Assembly: GCF_016648105.1 (NCBI RefSeq)
Contig: NZ_JACVVE010000002.1
Location: 124,001 to 188,000, forward strand
Origin: Pseudomonas sp. S31
GTDB lineage: Bacteria > Pseudomonadota > Gammaproteobacteria > Pseudomonadales > Pseudomonadaceae
Length of the DNA stretch: 64,000 bases
Direction of reading: 5' to 3'
Every line of letters starts with the position of its first letter. Position 1 is the first letter of the stretch. A program made the position numbers and the translations under genes. Under the pieces are notes generated by a model that saw only the letters and a list, made by a program, of their open reading frames with translations, was not told where the DNA came from and did no database searches. Below, piece after piece: positions 25,924 to 34,961 of this stretch.

Positions 25924-26679
25924 GTCCAGGCCGGTCTCCTGCACCTGCGCTTGCACCTGGGGCGATGCGAGGTAGTCGAGCAGTCGCTTGGCCTCGGCCG
26001 GATGTTCGGCGCTTGTCGGGATACCGGCCGCGAAACGGGTCACCGATTGCAGGCTTTCCGGAATCTTGCCGACATAGGTAACGCCCGCTACCGGCAGCAG
26101 TTCGGCCACCTGCTGGAAACCGAGCTGGTAGCTGCCCTTGGCCACTTGCGAAGCGACCGGAATGCGCTCGACCATCGTGCTCTTGCCAGCGAGTTGCTCG
26201 GCGATACCCAGCTTCTTGAACAACTCTTTTTCGATGTAGACGCCGCTGGCGCTGTCGGAATAAGCCACCGATTGGGCCGCCAGCAAGGTGCGCTTCAAGT
26301 CATCCGGGGTGCCGATGGCAGGCTTGGCCTGCCCTGCCTTGACTACCATGCCGATGCGCGAGTCGGCCAGTTCCACCCGCGACACCGGGTCGACCTTGCC
26401 CTGCTGGATGAGCGTGTCCAGGGCATAGCCGACCATGATCACCACATCGGCATGCTCGCCACGCGCCAGCCGGTTGGGGATCGCCTCGGGCGCCTTGCCC
26501 ATGGAGGGGCCGAGCACGGTGACCAGGGTATCGCCACTCTGCTGGGCGTACTGTGGCCCGAGCCGCTGGTAGGCAGCGGTGAAGCCGCCCGAGGTCATCA
26601 CGGTCAGTTCTGCAGCCTGGGCAAGGCCACTACCGGCGACCAGGGCAGCGGCGAACAATCCCTTGAAGAAGCGATTCAT
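25909..26679 (-). CDS. Periplasmic substrate-binding protein (ModA-like, SBP_bac_11 type)
   Basis: A 256-residue exported protein with a signal peptide ([21 protein letters not shown]). The mature protein opens [20 protein letters not shown] and has [40 protein letters not shown] and [12 protein letters not shown], a type II binding-protein fold of the molybdate-binding class that often binds organic or inorganic anions. Its ATG overlaps the stop of the carrier gene upstream (ATGA). No ABC permease or ATPase gene is present, so it is either a scavenger, a sensor or a helper for the carrier. Confidence 0.82.
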   Translation of the reverse strand: MNRFFKGLFAAALVAGSGLAQAAELTVMTSGGFTAAYQRLGPQYAQQSGDTLVTVLGPSMGKAPEAIPNRLARGEHADVVIMVGYALDTLIQQGKVDPVSRVELADSRIGMVVKAGQAKPAIGTPDDLKRTLLAAQSVAYSDSASGVYIEKELFKKLGIAEQLAGKSTMVERIPVASQVAKGSYQLGFQQVAELLPVAGVTYVGKIPESLQSVTRFAAGIPTSAEHPAEAKRLLDYLASPQVQAQVQETGLDSVAR

Positions 26680-27971
26680 GCCGCCACCGCTGCGCGGTTG
26701 GCCAGGCGGCGGTACAGCATCCAGGTGGCGACGAACGCACAGAGCGCGGCGAACATCATCCAGTAGGCCGGTGCTGCCTTGTCGCCGGTGGCGTGGATCA
26801 TCCAGGTGGAAATCGCCGGAGTGAACCCACCGAAGATCGCGGTCGCCAGGCTGTAGGCCAGCGAGAAACCGGCAACCCGGACTTCCACCGGCATGATTTC
26901 GGTCAGCGCCGGAATCATCGCGCCGTTGTACAGGCCGTAGAGGAACGAGAACCACAGCAGCACCTCGAGCATGTGGCCGAAGCTTGGGGCCTGGGCCAGG
27001 AACGACAACGCCGGATACGCGCTGAGCATGGTCAGCAGCGACATGGCGCTGAGCAGCGGCTTGCGCCCGAAGCGGTCGCTGAGGGCGCCGCCGATGGGCA
27101 GCCAGATGAAGTTGGACACAGCGACCAGCAGGGTCACGATCAGCGCATCGCTGGTGCTCAGTTGCAGCACGGTCTTGCCGAAGGTCGGGGCGTACACGGT
27201 GATCATGTAGAAGGCGGTGGTGGTCATCGCCACCATCAGCATGCCCAGCAGCACCACGCGAGCGTTGGCGAACAACGTGGCAAGTACGGCCTTCATGGTC
27301 GGCCGATGCTTGCGGGCGGTGAACTCCTCGGTTTCCTGCAGGTTGCGGCGCAGCAGGAAGATCATCGGGATGATCAGGCAGCCCATGGCGAACGGCACGC
27401 GCCAGCCCCATTGGGCGATCTCGCTGGCCGACAGCCATTGGTTGAGGGCAAAGCCCAGAGCAGCGGCGACGACGATCGCCACCTGCTGGCTGGCCGACTG
27501 CCAACTGGCGTAGAAACCTTTGTGCCCTGGCGTGGCCATCTCAGCCAGGTACACCGACACGCCACCGAGCTCGGCGCCAGCAGAGAAGCCTTGCAGCAAG
27601 CGCCCCAGCAAGACCAGCGCTGGCGCCCACAGCCCAATGCTGGCATAGCCCGGCACCAGCACGATGAGCAAGGTGCCGCTGGCCATGATCGCCAGGGTGA
27701 CGATGAGACCTTTGCGGCGGCCGACGTCATCGATGTAGGCGCCCAGGATCACGGCACCGAGCGGGCGCATGAGGAAGCCTGCGCCGAATGCGGCGAAGGT
27801 CATCATCAAAGAGGCGAATTCGTTGGAGGCCGGGAAGAACGCGGCGGCGATGTGGGTGGCGTAGAAGCCGAACAGGAAGAAGTCGAACTGTTCGAGGAAG
27901 TTTCCGGACGTGACGCGAAAGACCATGCCGGCCTTGGATTTACCCGCGGCCGAATGTGATGGCAGGCTCAT
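26676..27971 (-). CDS. MFS transporter, citrate/tricarballylate:H+ symporter type
   Basis: A 431-residue transporter with 12 predicted membrane helices. The metabolite:H+ symporter subfamily is indicated by [26 protein letters not shown] at the N-terminus, the loop [13 protein letters not shown], the [24 protein letters not shown] stretch and the second-half loop [13 protein letters not shown]. Close relatives move citrate or tricarballylate. No catabolic enzymes (tcuAB) are adjacent. The overlapping binding-protein gene downstream makes this an unusual pair for an MFS protein. Confidence 0.85.
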   Translation of the reverse strand: MSLPSHSAAGKSKAGMVFRVTSGNFLEQFDFFLFGFYATHIAAAFFPASNEFASLMMTFAAFGAGFLMRPLGAVILGAYIDDVGRRKGLIVTLAIMASGTLLIVLVPGYASIGLWAPALVLLGRLLQGFSAGAELGGVSVYLAEMATPGHKGFYASWQSASQQVAIVVAAALGFALNQWLSASEIAQWGWRVPFAMGCLIIPMIFLLRRNLQETEEFTARKHRPTMKAVLATLFANARVVLLGMLMVAMTTTAFYMITVYAPTFGKTVLQLSTSDALIVTLLVAVSNFIWLPIGGALSDRFGRKPLLSAMSLLTMLSAYPALSFLAQAPSFGHMLEVLLWFSFLYGLYNGAMIPALTEIMPVEVRVAGFSLAYSLATAIFGGFTPAISTWMIHATGDKAAPAYWMMFAALCAFVATWMLYRRLANRAAVAA

Positions 27972-28490
27972 GGTGGATCTCCAGCTTTTTTTAAAATTTG
28001 TAAGTGCTTGTTGCCGGAATGATCGGGGAAACTGGGGCTGAGGATAATCGCTGAATTCTCATCGTTTGATGCGTGGATGCGATCAATCGGCTAGATGAAG
28101 TCGCTACTAAAACGATACATCAGGAGTGAATTATCTGATTTTCATCACCTGTACGCCCGCGCAATGCTAGGTCGTGTTTATAGGAAATGCCGATTCTGTT
28201 TCAGATCAATCCCATTTCTTGTAGTCCATTTCCGATTCATACTCCTGAGCCTGCCAAACCATTGCGACTGTCTGGATAGGGGCCTAGTCTCGGTCCGTCG
28301 CTAGCAAAAACAGCGACCGGCTTTGACAGGCCGACCAATCTAGTAACCGTCGCAGCGCTCAATGGCAGCTGTGCATGGGGCACGCTCGCGTGCGCCGGGT
28401 TTCCTGGATTGCCGGTCTGTCAACCCATGTATAGCTGCCTCCATTCGTTTGACAGCGGTGCAGGTAGCTCCATTTTCTCCAGGAGCTAAC
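27972..28490. other. Intergenic region with leader of duplicated module, copy 1
   Basis: No convincing gene. The first 200 bp include AT-rich promoter-like sequence upstream of the MFS gene. From about 28180 the sequence matches 30500-30660: a block of roughly 150 bp containing TAGTCCATTTCCGATTCA, CTAGTCTCGG and CTTTGACAGGCCGACC. Between 28340 and 28490 the two copies diverge but both keep a TTTGACAGC element 30-60 bp before the downstream ATG. Confidence 0.6.
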
Positions 28491-28757
28491 ATGCGCAAGA
28501 CAGTCCCCGACCCACCGACCACTTCCCTCGAGTCCTCCGTCGCCTTGCAAGACACGCTTGTGCAAGCTTCGGAGCACGTCATATGTGCAATCTCGGTCGC
28601 CAGCCAATGCGTGACGCTCAATCCTGTCAGCCATAGCTCGAAGATCATGCGTGCCGTGATTCATGAGATGGCAGCCGTACGGACGTTATTGGACGACGCG
28701 GCGGTTCAGGCAAAGATGCGTGAGCATCTGCCAGACGAGCCGCGCACCGTTCATTAG
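28491..28757 (+). CDS. DUF6124-like small protein, copy 1
   Basis: An 88-residue protein with the pattern of the Pseudomonas DUF6124/DUF3077 group: a PDPPTTS start, LVQASEHVICAISVASQC in the middle and IHEMAAVRTLLDDAAV near the end. It is cytosolic by appearance and probably all helical. CAGGAG stands before the ATG. Compared with copy 2, it lacks one Ser in the TTS(S)LE run and has T, V, K and H substitutions elsewhere, so both copies are under selection. Function unknown. Confidence 0.75.
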   Translation: MRKTVPDPPTTSLESSVALQDTLVQASEHVICAISVASQCVTLNPVSHSSKIMRAVIHEMAAVRTLLDDAAVQAKMREHLPDEPRTVH

Positions 28758-28763
28758 TCGTGA

Positions 28764-28859
28764 ACTGCCTGGGCGGGCCTCTTCGCGGGTAAACCCGCTC
28801 CTACAGCGTCATACGGCTGTAGGAGCGGGTTTACCCGCGAAGAGGCCCGCCCAGGCAGT
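28764..28859. repeat. REP pair forming a perfect 43-bp-arm hairpin
   Basis: The arms 28764-28806 and 28817-28859 are perfect reverse complements over a 10-base loop. Each contains the P. putida REP core TTCGCGGGTAAACCCGC. It lies between the DUF6124-like and DUF3077-like genes of copy 1. RNA from this region would form a very stable stem that could end or protect transcripts. Confidence 0.92.
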
Positions 28860-28881
28860 GGGGATTTCAGGGAGACCGAGC

Positions 28882-29151
28882 ATGAGCAACGACGCCGTAA
28901 CCCCAGGCGAAACCCGCTTCTACCAAGGCGAAGGCCAAACCCAACCGCTGTTTCGCATAGAGCCCGGCATCAACTGCCAGTTCGCCCGCGAGCAGGCCTC
29001 GGAATTGATGGGTTATGCACAGGATCTGGTCCTGGATGGCCTCATGGGGCGTAAACACAACATGATCTGGGCCGCTCACTACCTCAACGCCCTGGCCAAG
29101 GCACTGCTGGACGACGCCGAGCTCGGCCTGGCTAAAGCCAAGGCCCTTTGA
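28882..29151 (+). CDS. DUF3077 family small protein, copy 1
   Basis: An 89-residue protein. After a variable start (TPGETRFYQGEGQTQPLF) it has the DUF3077 core: RIEPGINCQFAREQASELMGYAQDL and IWAAHYLNALAKALLDDAE. No signal peptide. GGGAGACCGAGC precedes the ATG. Copy 2 differs at a few residues only (DGLMGR against DGLLER). DUF3077 proteins are small, common in Pseudomonas and of unknown function. The gene is closed by its own terminator. Confidence 0.82.
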   Translation: MSNDAVTPGETRFYQGEGQTQPLFRIEPGINCQFAREQASELMGYAQDLVLDGLMGRKHNMIWAAHYLNALAKALLDDAELGLAKAKAL

Positions 29152-29154
29152 CCC

Positions 29155-29189
29155 AAAAAGCCCTGCGGGCCATGACCTGCAGGGCTTTT
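29155..29189 (+). terminator. Terminator of DUF3077 gene, copy 1
   Basis: AAAAAGCCCTGC pairs with GCAGGGCTTTT around an internal GGGCCATGACCT loop, followed by T residues. Symmetric, so it may serve both strands. Confidence 0.85.
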
Positions 29190-29235
29190 ACATGCGCTGC
29201 GGAAAATCGCCCTCGGCGCCTTGCTTGATACTCAT
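29188..29235 (-). pseudogene. Remnant of DUF2628-like gene (5' end only)
   Basis: The upstream 14 bases with the ribosome-binding site (AAGGAGTGACC) and the first four codons match the intact gene starting at 31969 (ATG-AGT-ATC-AAG here, ATG-CGT-ATC-AAC there). After that the frame runs into the DUF3077 terminator and stops after 15 codons. The body of the gene has been lost, probably by deletion after the duplication. Confidence 0.65.
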
Positions 29236-29348
29236 GGTCACTCCTTGTGATTGTGGCTGATCGAATCATTCGACTGGATGCATGGGGCTCCCCATCCAGC
29301 CAGTGCTTGAATACAAAATCGGCGTTTTGGATCGACAGACCAGCAGTG

Positions 29349-30332
29349 TCAGTCAAAAGTGGCATCGCTTGCCCTGGCATCTTTGACTTGCTGACCTCGC
29401 GTCTTCTCTAGTTGCTCAAGCGACTGCAGTGAGCATGTCTGCTCCTTGTAGCTATAACCGTGCTCTACGGGTCGAGCGACCACTACCCCACCTCTAGGCA
29501 ACAGCGACAGGCGTGTACCAACAGGTAACCCAGTCATCGCGCAATCCTCAGGCCCGAGGTGAAAGGACGCATACACCAATGACTCATGCGAAATCCAACG
29601 TAACTTGCTGTTGACCACTTCTGAAAACGCCAGAAGAATCACGGCGGTATAGATCACCCCCATCACGCACGATACATGCAGCCATTGGCGCCGTCGCCAT
29701 GCTGAGTTGGGTACGAAGAGATTCCAACAAATAGCGGTGGCGCGATTACGCCTCATCGGCTGCCTGAAAGTCGGCGCCGTCATACCGAACACCAAGGCAC
29801 CAATAAACATCAGCATTGGCAATAGCAAGCTCGTTGCCAGGTACCAGATGTAAACTAAGTAGATGAATGTCAGCGTTTTCTGTGCACCTGGAAACTGCCC
29901 TGGATCAATACGCGTCTGCCCGAGGATAAAGGCGTCAGCTTGTGCGTTGGCTACGAGCCCCGCCGCTACCGTCAACAATGCGGCCAGTACCGTTAACCAG
30001 CCCTTGTGCCGAGAATAGCGCTCTACCAGCCGTAGCAGGCGTACAGCCAGCACTATTGACCCTAGACTAAGCAATGCAAATAGCCATTTCGCCAATGATT
30101 TATCGACTGTGCTGCCCAGCCAGTGAAACATCATCATGACTTGCAAGACAATCGCACACGTCGTGACCAGCGCTGCCAGATATTCGTCGACGCCCCAGTT
30201 TTTCACGCTAAAGTTCAGCTTCCAGCGAAAGTGACGGTTCTGAGTTTTGACGAACAGCGGCCGATGAATACTACGATCCAACCAATAGACACCCGCTGCG
30301 AACAGCACATAGAGCGCAACATATCCCCACAT
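29349..30332 (-). CDS. Polytopic membrane protein of unknown family
   Basis: A 327-residue protein with about six hydrophobic segments (for example WGYVALYVLFAAGVYWL, YLAALVTTCAIVLQVMMMF, GWLTVLAALLTVAAGLVA, LATSLLLPMLMFIGALVFG and VSCVMGVIYTAVILLAF) and a C-terminal soluble part with CAMTG and CSLQSLEQLE. I do not recognise the family. Base composition is more AT-rich than neighbours and codon use is less biased, suggesting acquisition. It sits between the two copies of the duplicated module. The start could also be at 30362. Confidence 0.7.
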   Translation of the reverse strand: MWGYVALYVLFAAGVYWLDRSIHRPLFVKTQNRHFRWKLNFSVKNWGVDEYLAALVTTCAIVLQVMMMFHWLGSTVDKSLAKWLFALLSLGSIVLAVRLLRLVERYSRHKGWLTVLAALLTVAAGLVANAQADAFILGQTRIDPGQFPGAQKTLTFIYLVYIWYLATSLLLPMLMFIGALVFGMTAPTFRQPMRRNRATAICWNLFVPNSAWRRRQWLHVSCVMGVIYTAVILLAFSEVVNSKLRWISHESLVYASFHLGPEDCAMTGLPVGTRLSLLPRGGVVVARPVEHGYSYKEQTCSLQSLEQLEKTRGQQVKDARASDATFD

Positions 30333-30807
30333 CAGTCTCGGTTCCCTCACCTGCAAGCACATCGTGCTCTAGTACATGAATGGGTCATCTTAAATCAAAG
30401 CTGACTCCGCGCCTGAACGCGATGATAGATTTACATCATCCGCACATTTTCAATGTTTCATCACACCTACCTCAGGCAAAGGGTGATCGCCTTTATCATA
30501 AATGCGATTCTGCTTCAGAATATTCCCATTTCCTGTAGTCCATTTCCGATTCATACTCCTGAGCCTGTCAAACCATTGCCACTGTCTGGATCCAGGCCTA
30601 GTCTCGGTTCGTCGCAGCCAAAACAGTGACCGGCTTTGACAGGCCGACCCTGTCTCAGACACGTGCAAGCGCTATGGCGGCTGTGCGCGGGGCACCATCG
30701 TGTGCGCCGAGTCAATCTGGGATCCTCGGTCTGTCAACCCGCGTTCAGCTGCCACCCTTTTGTTTGACAGCAAGCTTGTGGCAGCCCCACTGATCCCAGA
30801 GGTGTAT
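30333..30807. other. Intergenic region with leader of duplicated module, copy 2
   Basis: No convincing gene. About 30500-30660 repeats the copy 1 leader. Around 30370-30500 is an AT-rich spacer probably holding the promoter of the membrane-protein gene on the minus strand. Both strands of the leader carry short open frames, but they change length between copies, so they are unlikely to be coding. Confidence 0.55.
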
Positions 30808-31077
30808 ATGCGCAAGACAGTCCCCGAGCCACCGACCACTTCTTCCCTCGAGTCCTCCGTCGCCTTGCAAGACATGCTTGTGCAAGCTTCAGAGCACGTC
30901 ATATGTGCAATCTCCGTCGCCAGCCAATGCGTCATGCTCAATCCTGTCAGCCATAGCTCGAAGATCATGCGTGCCGTGATTCATGAGATGGCAGCCGTAC
31001 GGACGTTATTGGACGACGCGGCGGTTCAGGCACAGATGCGTGAGCGTCTGCCAGACGAGCCGCGCACCGTGCATTAG
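30808..31077 (+). CDS. DUF6124-like small protein, copy 2
   Basis: An 89-residue near-copy of the product at 28491-28757, with PEPPTTSS in place of PDPPTTS, DMLVQASE in place of DTLVQASE and AQMRERLP in place of AKMREHLP. All differences are substitutions or in-frame, so the reading frame is conserved between copies, which supports it being a real gene. AGAGGTGTAT precedes the ATG. Function unknown. Confidence 0.75.
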   Translation: MRKTVPEPPTTSSLESSVALQDMLVQASEHVICAISVASQCVMLNPVSHSSKIMRAVIHEMAAVRTLLDDAAVQAQMRERLPDEPRTVH

Positions 31078-31087
31078 TCGTGAACTG

Positions 31088-31175
31088 CCTGGGCGGGCCT
31101 CTTCGCGGGTAAACCCGCTCCTACAGGGTCATACGGCTGTAGGAGCGGGTTTACCCGCGAAGAGGCCCGCCCAGG
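31088..31175. repeat. REP pair between the copy 2 genes
   Basis: Near-copy of the hairpin at 28764, with arms of about 39 bp from CCTGGGCGGG to CCCGCCCAGG. The outermost bases have diverged (GGTATT in place of GGCAGT) and one loop base differs. Confidence 0.9.
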
Positions 31176-31200
31176 TATTGGAGATTCAGGGAGACCGAGC

Positions 31201-31470
31201 ATGAGCAACGACGCCGTAACCCCAGGCGAAACCCGCTTCTACCAAGGCGAAGGCCAAACCCAACCGCTGTTTCGCATAGAGCCCGGCATCAACTGCCAGT
31301 TCGCCCGCGAGCAGGCCTCGGAATTGATGGGTTATGCACAGGATCTGGTCCTGGACGGCCTCCTAGAGCGAAAGCACAACATGATCTGGGCCGCGCACTA
31401 CCTCAACGCCCTGGCCAAGGCACTGCTGGACGACGCCGAGCTCGGCCTGGCTAAAGCCAAGGCCCTTTAA
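31201..31470 (+). CDS. DUF3077 family small protein, copy 2
   Basis: An 89-residue protein almost identical to the copy 1 product; the only clear change is DGLLERKHN in place of DGLMGRKHN. It keeps the same ribosome-binding site (GGGAGACCGAGC) and is followed by a perfect hairpin terminator. Substitutions at the DNA level are mostly silent, suggesting purifying selection or recent conversion. Confidence 0.82.
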   Translation: MSNDAVTPGETRFYQGEGQTQPLFRIEPGINCQFAREQASELMGYAQDLVLDGLLERKHNMIWAAHYLNALAKALLDDAELGLAKAKAL

Positions 31471-31473
31471 CTG

Positions 31474-31507
31474 AAAAAGCCCCGCAGGTCATGACCTGCG
31501 GGGCTTT
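31474..31507. terminator. Bidirectional terminator between DUF3077 copy 2 and DUF2628-like gene
   Basis: GCCCCGCAGGTCA and TGACCTGCGGGGC form a perfect 26-bp palindrome at 31479-31504 flanked by A and T residues. It closes both the DUF3077 gene and the convergent DUF2628-like gene. Confidence 0.85.
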
Positions 31508-31543
31508 CATATGATGGCGCTGCGGCAATTCAGCAACTACGCC

Positions 31544-31969
31544 TCAAATCCAGCGTATCCCCTCAAACGGATTCCAACTCTGCGAACCCTTAACCTTGTG
31601 CAGGTAATAGGCATAGTTGGCAGTCAAACCATACATGAGCCCGAACGCAACACTGAGGCTGTTGCCAAACCAATTCGGCATTTCCTGCCCAATGACTTGG
31701 AAGACGACGTCAGCGCCAATGGTCACGCCCACGGAGATCGCAATCAATGTGAGGTTTTTCCTCCACAGGCCCAGGACGAAAAAGTAGATCACACCGAAGA
31801 ACATCGCGATGATGTTGATGTTGATCAAGATCCGCTTGCGCTTGGGCAATGCCTTGAAAGCAGCCTGGAAGCCTGGGCTTTTCGGCCCGCCATGTTGCTC
31901 GAAGAACGCGAAACGCTCTCTCCATTTCGGGCTTACGTCGAGAGTCATTACCGGTTGGTTGATACGCAT
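31544..31969 (-). CDS. DUF2628 family membrane protein
   Basis: A 141-residue protein. The layout is that of DUF2628: a soluble N-terminus (VSPKWRERFAFFEQHGGPKSP), a basic KRKRILININ turn, then three membrane segments (IIAMFFGVIYFFVLGLW, LIAISVGVTIGADVVFQVI, LSVAFGLMYGLTANYAYYL). AAGGAG lies 6 bp before the ATG. The family is of unknown function. A decayed 5' fragment of the same gene stands at 29188-29235. Confidence 0.82.
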   Translation of the reverse strand: MRINQPVMTLDVSPKWRERFAFFEQHGGPKSPGFQAAFKALPKRKRILININIIAMFFGVIYFFVLGLWRKNLTLIAISVGVTIGADVVFQVIGQEMPNWFGNSLSVAFGLMYGLTANYAYYLHKVKGSQSWNPFEGIRWI

Positions 31970-32036
31970 GGTCACTCCTTGTGGTCTTTCTGATCGAATC
32001 ATTCGACTGGATGTGTTGGGGCCGCTTTGCGGCCCA

Positions 32037-32092
32037 TCGCGGCACGAGGCCGCTCCTACAAAGGCCGGTGTAGGAGCGGCCTCGTGCCGCGA
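32037..32092. repeat. REP pair, GGAGCGGC type
   Basis: Perfect 24-bp arms from TCGCGGCACGAGG to CCTCGTGCCGCGA over an 8-base loop. It is between the DUF2628-like gene and the glmS 3' end, just beyond the attTn7 position. Confidence 0.9.
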
Positions 32093-32148
32093 AAGGGCTG
32101 CGCAGCAGCCCCGGCATTCTCGTGAACAGCCGTGAATGCGCTACCGCC

Positions 32149-33984
<1,836 letters not shown>

Positions 33985-33986
33985 GG

Positions 33987-34763
33987 TCATTGCTCCTGGC
34001 TGATCGCGGCACAGATCAGGTTGATGCCGCGGGCTTGTATCTGTTCGCGTGCCGCTGCGGGCAGGCGCTCGTCTGTAATCAGGGTGCTCACGCTGCCCCA
34101 GGGCAGCTCGAGGTTGGGGATCTTGCGCCCGACCTTGTCGGACTCGACCATCACGATCACCTCGCGGGCCACCTCGGCCATCACCCGGCTGAGGCCGAGC
34201 AGTTCGTTGAAGGTGGTGGTGCCACGCGCCAGATCGATGCCGTCGGCGCCGATGAAAAGCTGGTCGAAATCGTAGGAGCGTAGTACTTGCTCGGCGACCT
34301 GGCCCTGGAACGACTCGGAATGCGGGTCCCAGGTACCGCCGGTCATCAGCAGCACGGGCTCGTGTTCGAGTTCGCTGATGGCACGGGCGACGTTCAACGA
34401 GTTGGTCATCACCACCAGGCCAGGCTGGCGACCAAGCTCCGGGATCATCGCGGCAGTGGTGCTGCCGCTGTCGATGATGATCCGGGCATGTTCGCGGATG
34501 CGTGCGACGGCTGCGCGGGCGATGGCCTTCTTGTAGGCGGACACCGGCTGGGCGGTTTCGCCGAGCATTTCCTGGGGCACGGGTACCGCGCCACCGTAGC
34601 GGCGCAGCAGCAGGCCGTTGGCCTCCAGGGCAGCGAGGTCCTTGCGGATGGTCACTTCCGAGGTTTCGAAACGTTTGGCCAAGGCATCCACGCTGACCTC
34701 GCCCTGCTCGCTGAGCAAGGTCAGGATGTTGTGACGACGCTGGGGGGTGTTTCGTTTCGACAT
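33987..34763 (-). CDS. glmR: DeoR-family regulator GlmR
   Basis: A 258-residue DeoR protein: N-terminal HTH ([24 protein letters not shown], then [10 protein letters not shown]) and a DeoRC sugar-phosphate effector domain ([33 protein letters not shown]). In P. aeruginosa the gene in this place controls amino-sugar synthesis and cell-wall stress tolerance. It is coupled to glmS by an ATGA overlap and separated from glmU by a REP pair and a palindromic pair of DnaA boxes. Confidence 0.9.
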   Translation of the reverse strand: MSKRNTPQRRHNILTLLSEQGEVSVDALAKRFETSEVTIRKDLAALEANGLLLRRYGGAVPVPQEMLGETAQPVSAYKKAIARAAVARIREHARIIIDSGSTTAAMIPELGRQPGLVVMTNSLNVARAISELEHEPVLLMTGGTWDPHSESFQGQVAEQVLRSYDFDQLFIGADGIDLARGTTTFNELLGLSRVMAEVAREVIVMVESDKVGRKIPNLELPWGSVSTLITDERLPAAAREQIQARGINLICAAISQEQ

Positions 34764-34823
34764 GGGCGCTTAAGTTTCGATTCGAAAGATAATGCTTGCA
34801 ATCAAAACCTAAGATGAGGGATT

Positions 34824-34850
34824 CGTCAAGTTGTGGATAAGTTATCCACA
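34824..34850. promoter_or_regulatory. Palindromic DnaA-box pair at the glmR promoter
   Basis: TGTGGATAAGTTATCCACA (34832-34850) is two exact consensus DnaA boxes in inverted orientation with one base between. It abuts a possible -35 hexamer for glmR on the minus strand (TTGACG, 34829-34824). DnaA could therefore affect glmR-glmS transcription; this is inference. Confidence 0.6.
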
Positions 34851-34860
34851 TATACCGCCC

Positions 34861-34951
34861 CCCTGTAGGAGCGGGTTTACCCGCGAACACGGGCACAGCC
34901 CGTGCCAAGCACCGCGGTGTCTGGTTCGCGGGTAAACCCGCTCCTACAGGG
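34861..34951. repeat. REP pair between glmU and glmR
   Basis: Arms 34861-34888 and 34924-34951 are perfect 28-bp reverse complements with the core GCGGGTTTACCCGCG. An inner hairpin CACGGGC/GCCCGTG fills most of the loop. Confidence 0.92.
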
Positions 34952-34961
34952 GAGTGAGCCT

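Larger units (their letters stand above)
28180..29290 (+). repeat. Duplicated module, copy 1 (truncated at the right end)
   Basis: Direct repeat of 30500-32012 at an offset of about 2.3 kb. It contains the leader, DUF6124-like gene, REP hairpin, DUF3077-like gene, terminator and, at the right end, the first bases and upstream region of the DUF2628-like gene. The coding parts are about 90-95 percent identical by eye. About 450 bp of the DUF2628-like gene body is missing relative to copy 2. Confidence 0.85.
30500..32012 (+). repeat. Duplicated module, copy 2 (complete)
   Basis: Direct repeat partner of 28180-29290. It holds leader, DUF6124-like gene, REP hairpin, DUF3077-like gene, terminator and the intact opposing DUF2628-like gene with its upstream region (31970-32012 matches 29236-29280, including CGAATCATTCGACTGGATG). 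Confidence 0.85.

Noticed and set aside
25909..27504. A single 531-residue fusion of part of the carrier region with the binding protein
   Set aside because: The upstream half is a wrong-frame reading of the MFS gene; the binding protein has its own signal peptide and ATG at 26679.
28095..28304. A 69-codon open frame upstream of the first DUF6124-like gene
   Set aside because: No ribosome-binding site, unusual composition, and it runs into the leader repeat, where the equivalent frame is not kept in the second copy.
28764..28859. The long perfect hairpin as transposon terminal inverted repeats
   Set aside because: There is no transposase between the arms (10 bases only) and the core equals REP elements elsewhere in the window.
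30450..30668. A minus-strand 72-codon open frame in the copy 2 leader
   Set aside because: The matching segment in copy 1 stops after about 20 codons from the shared ATG, so the frame is not conserved, and the Shine-Dalgarno-like AGGAG is too close to the inner ATG.
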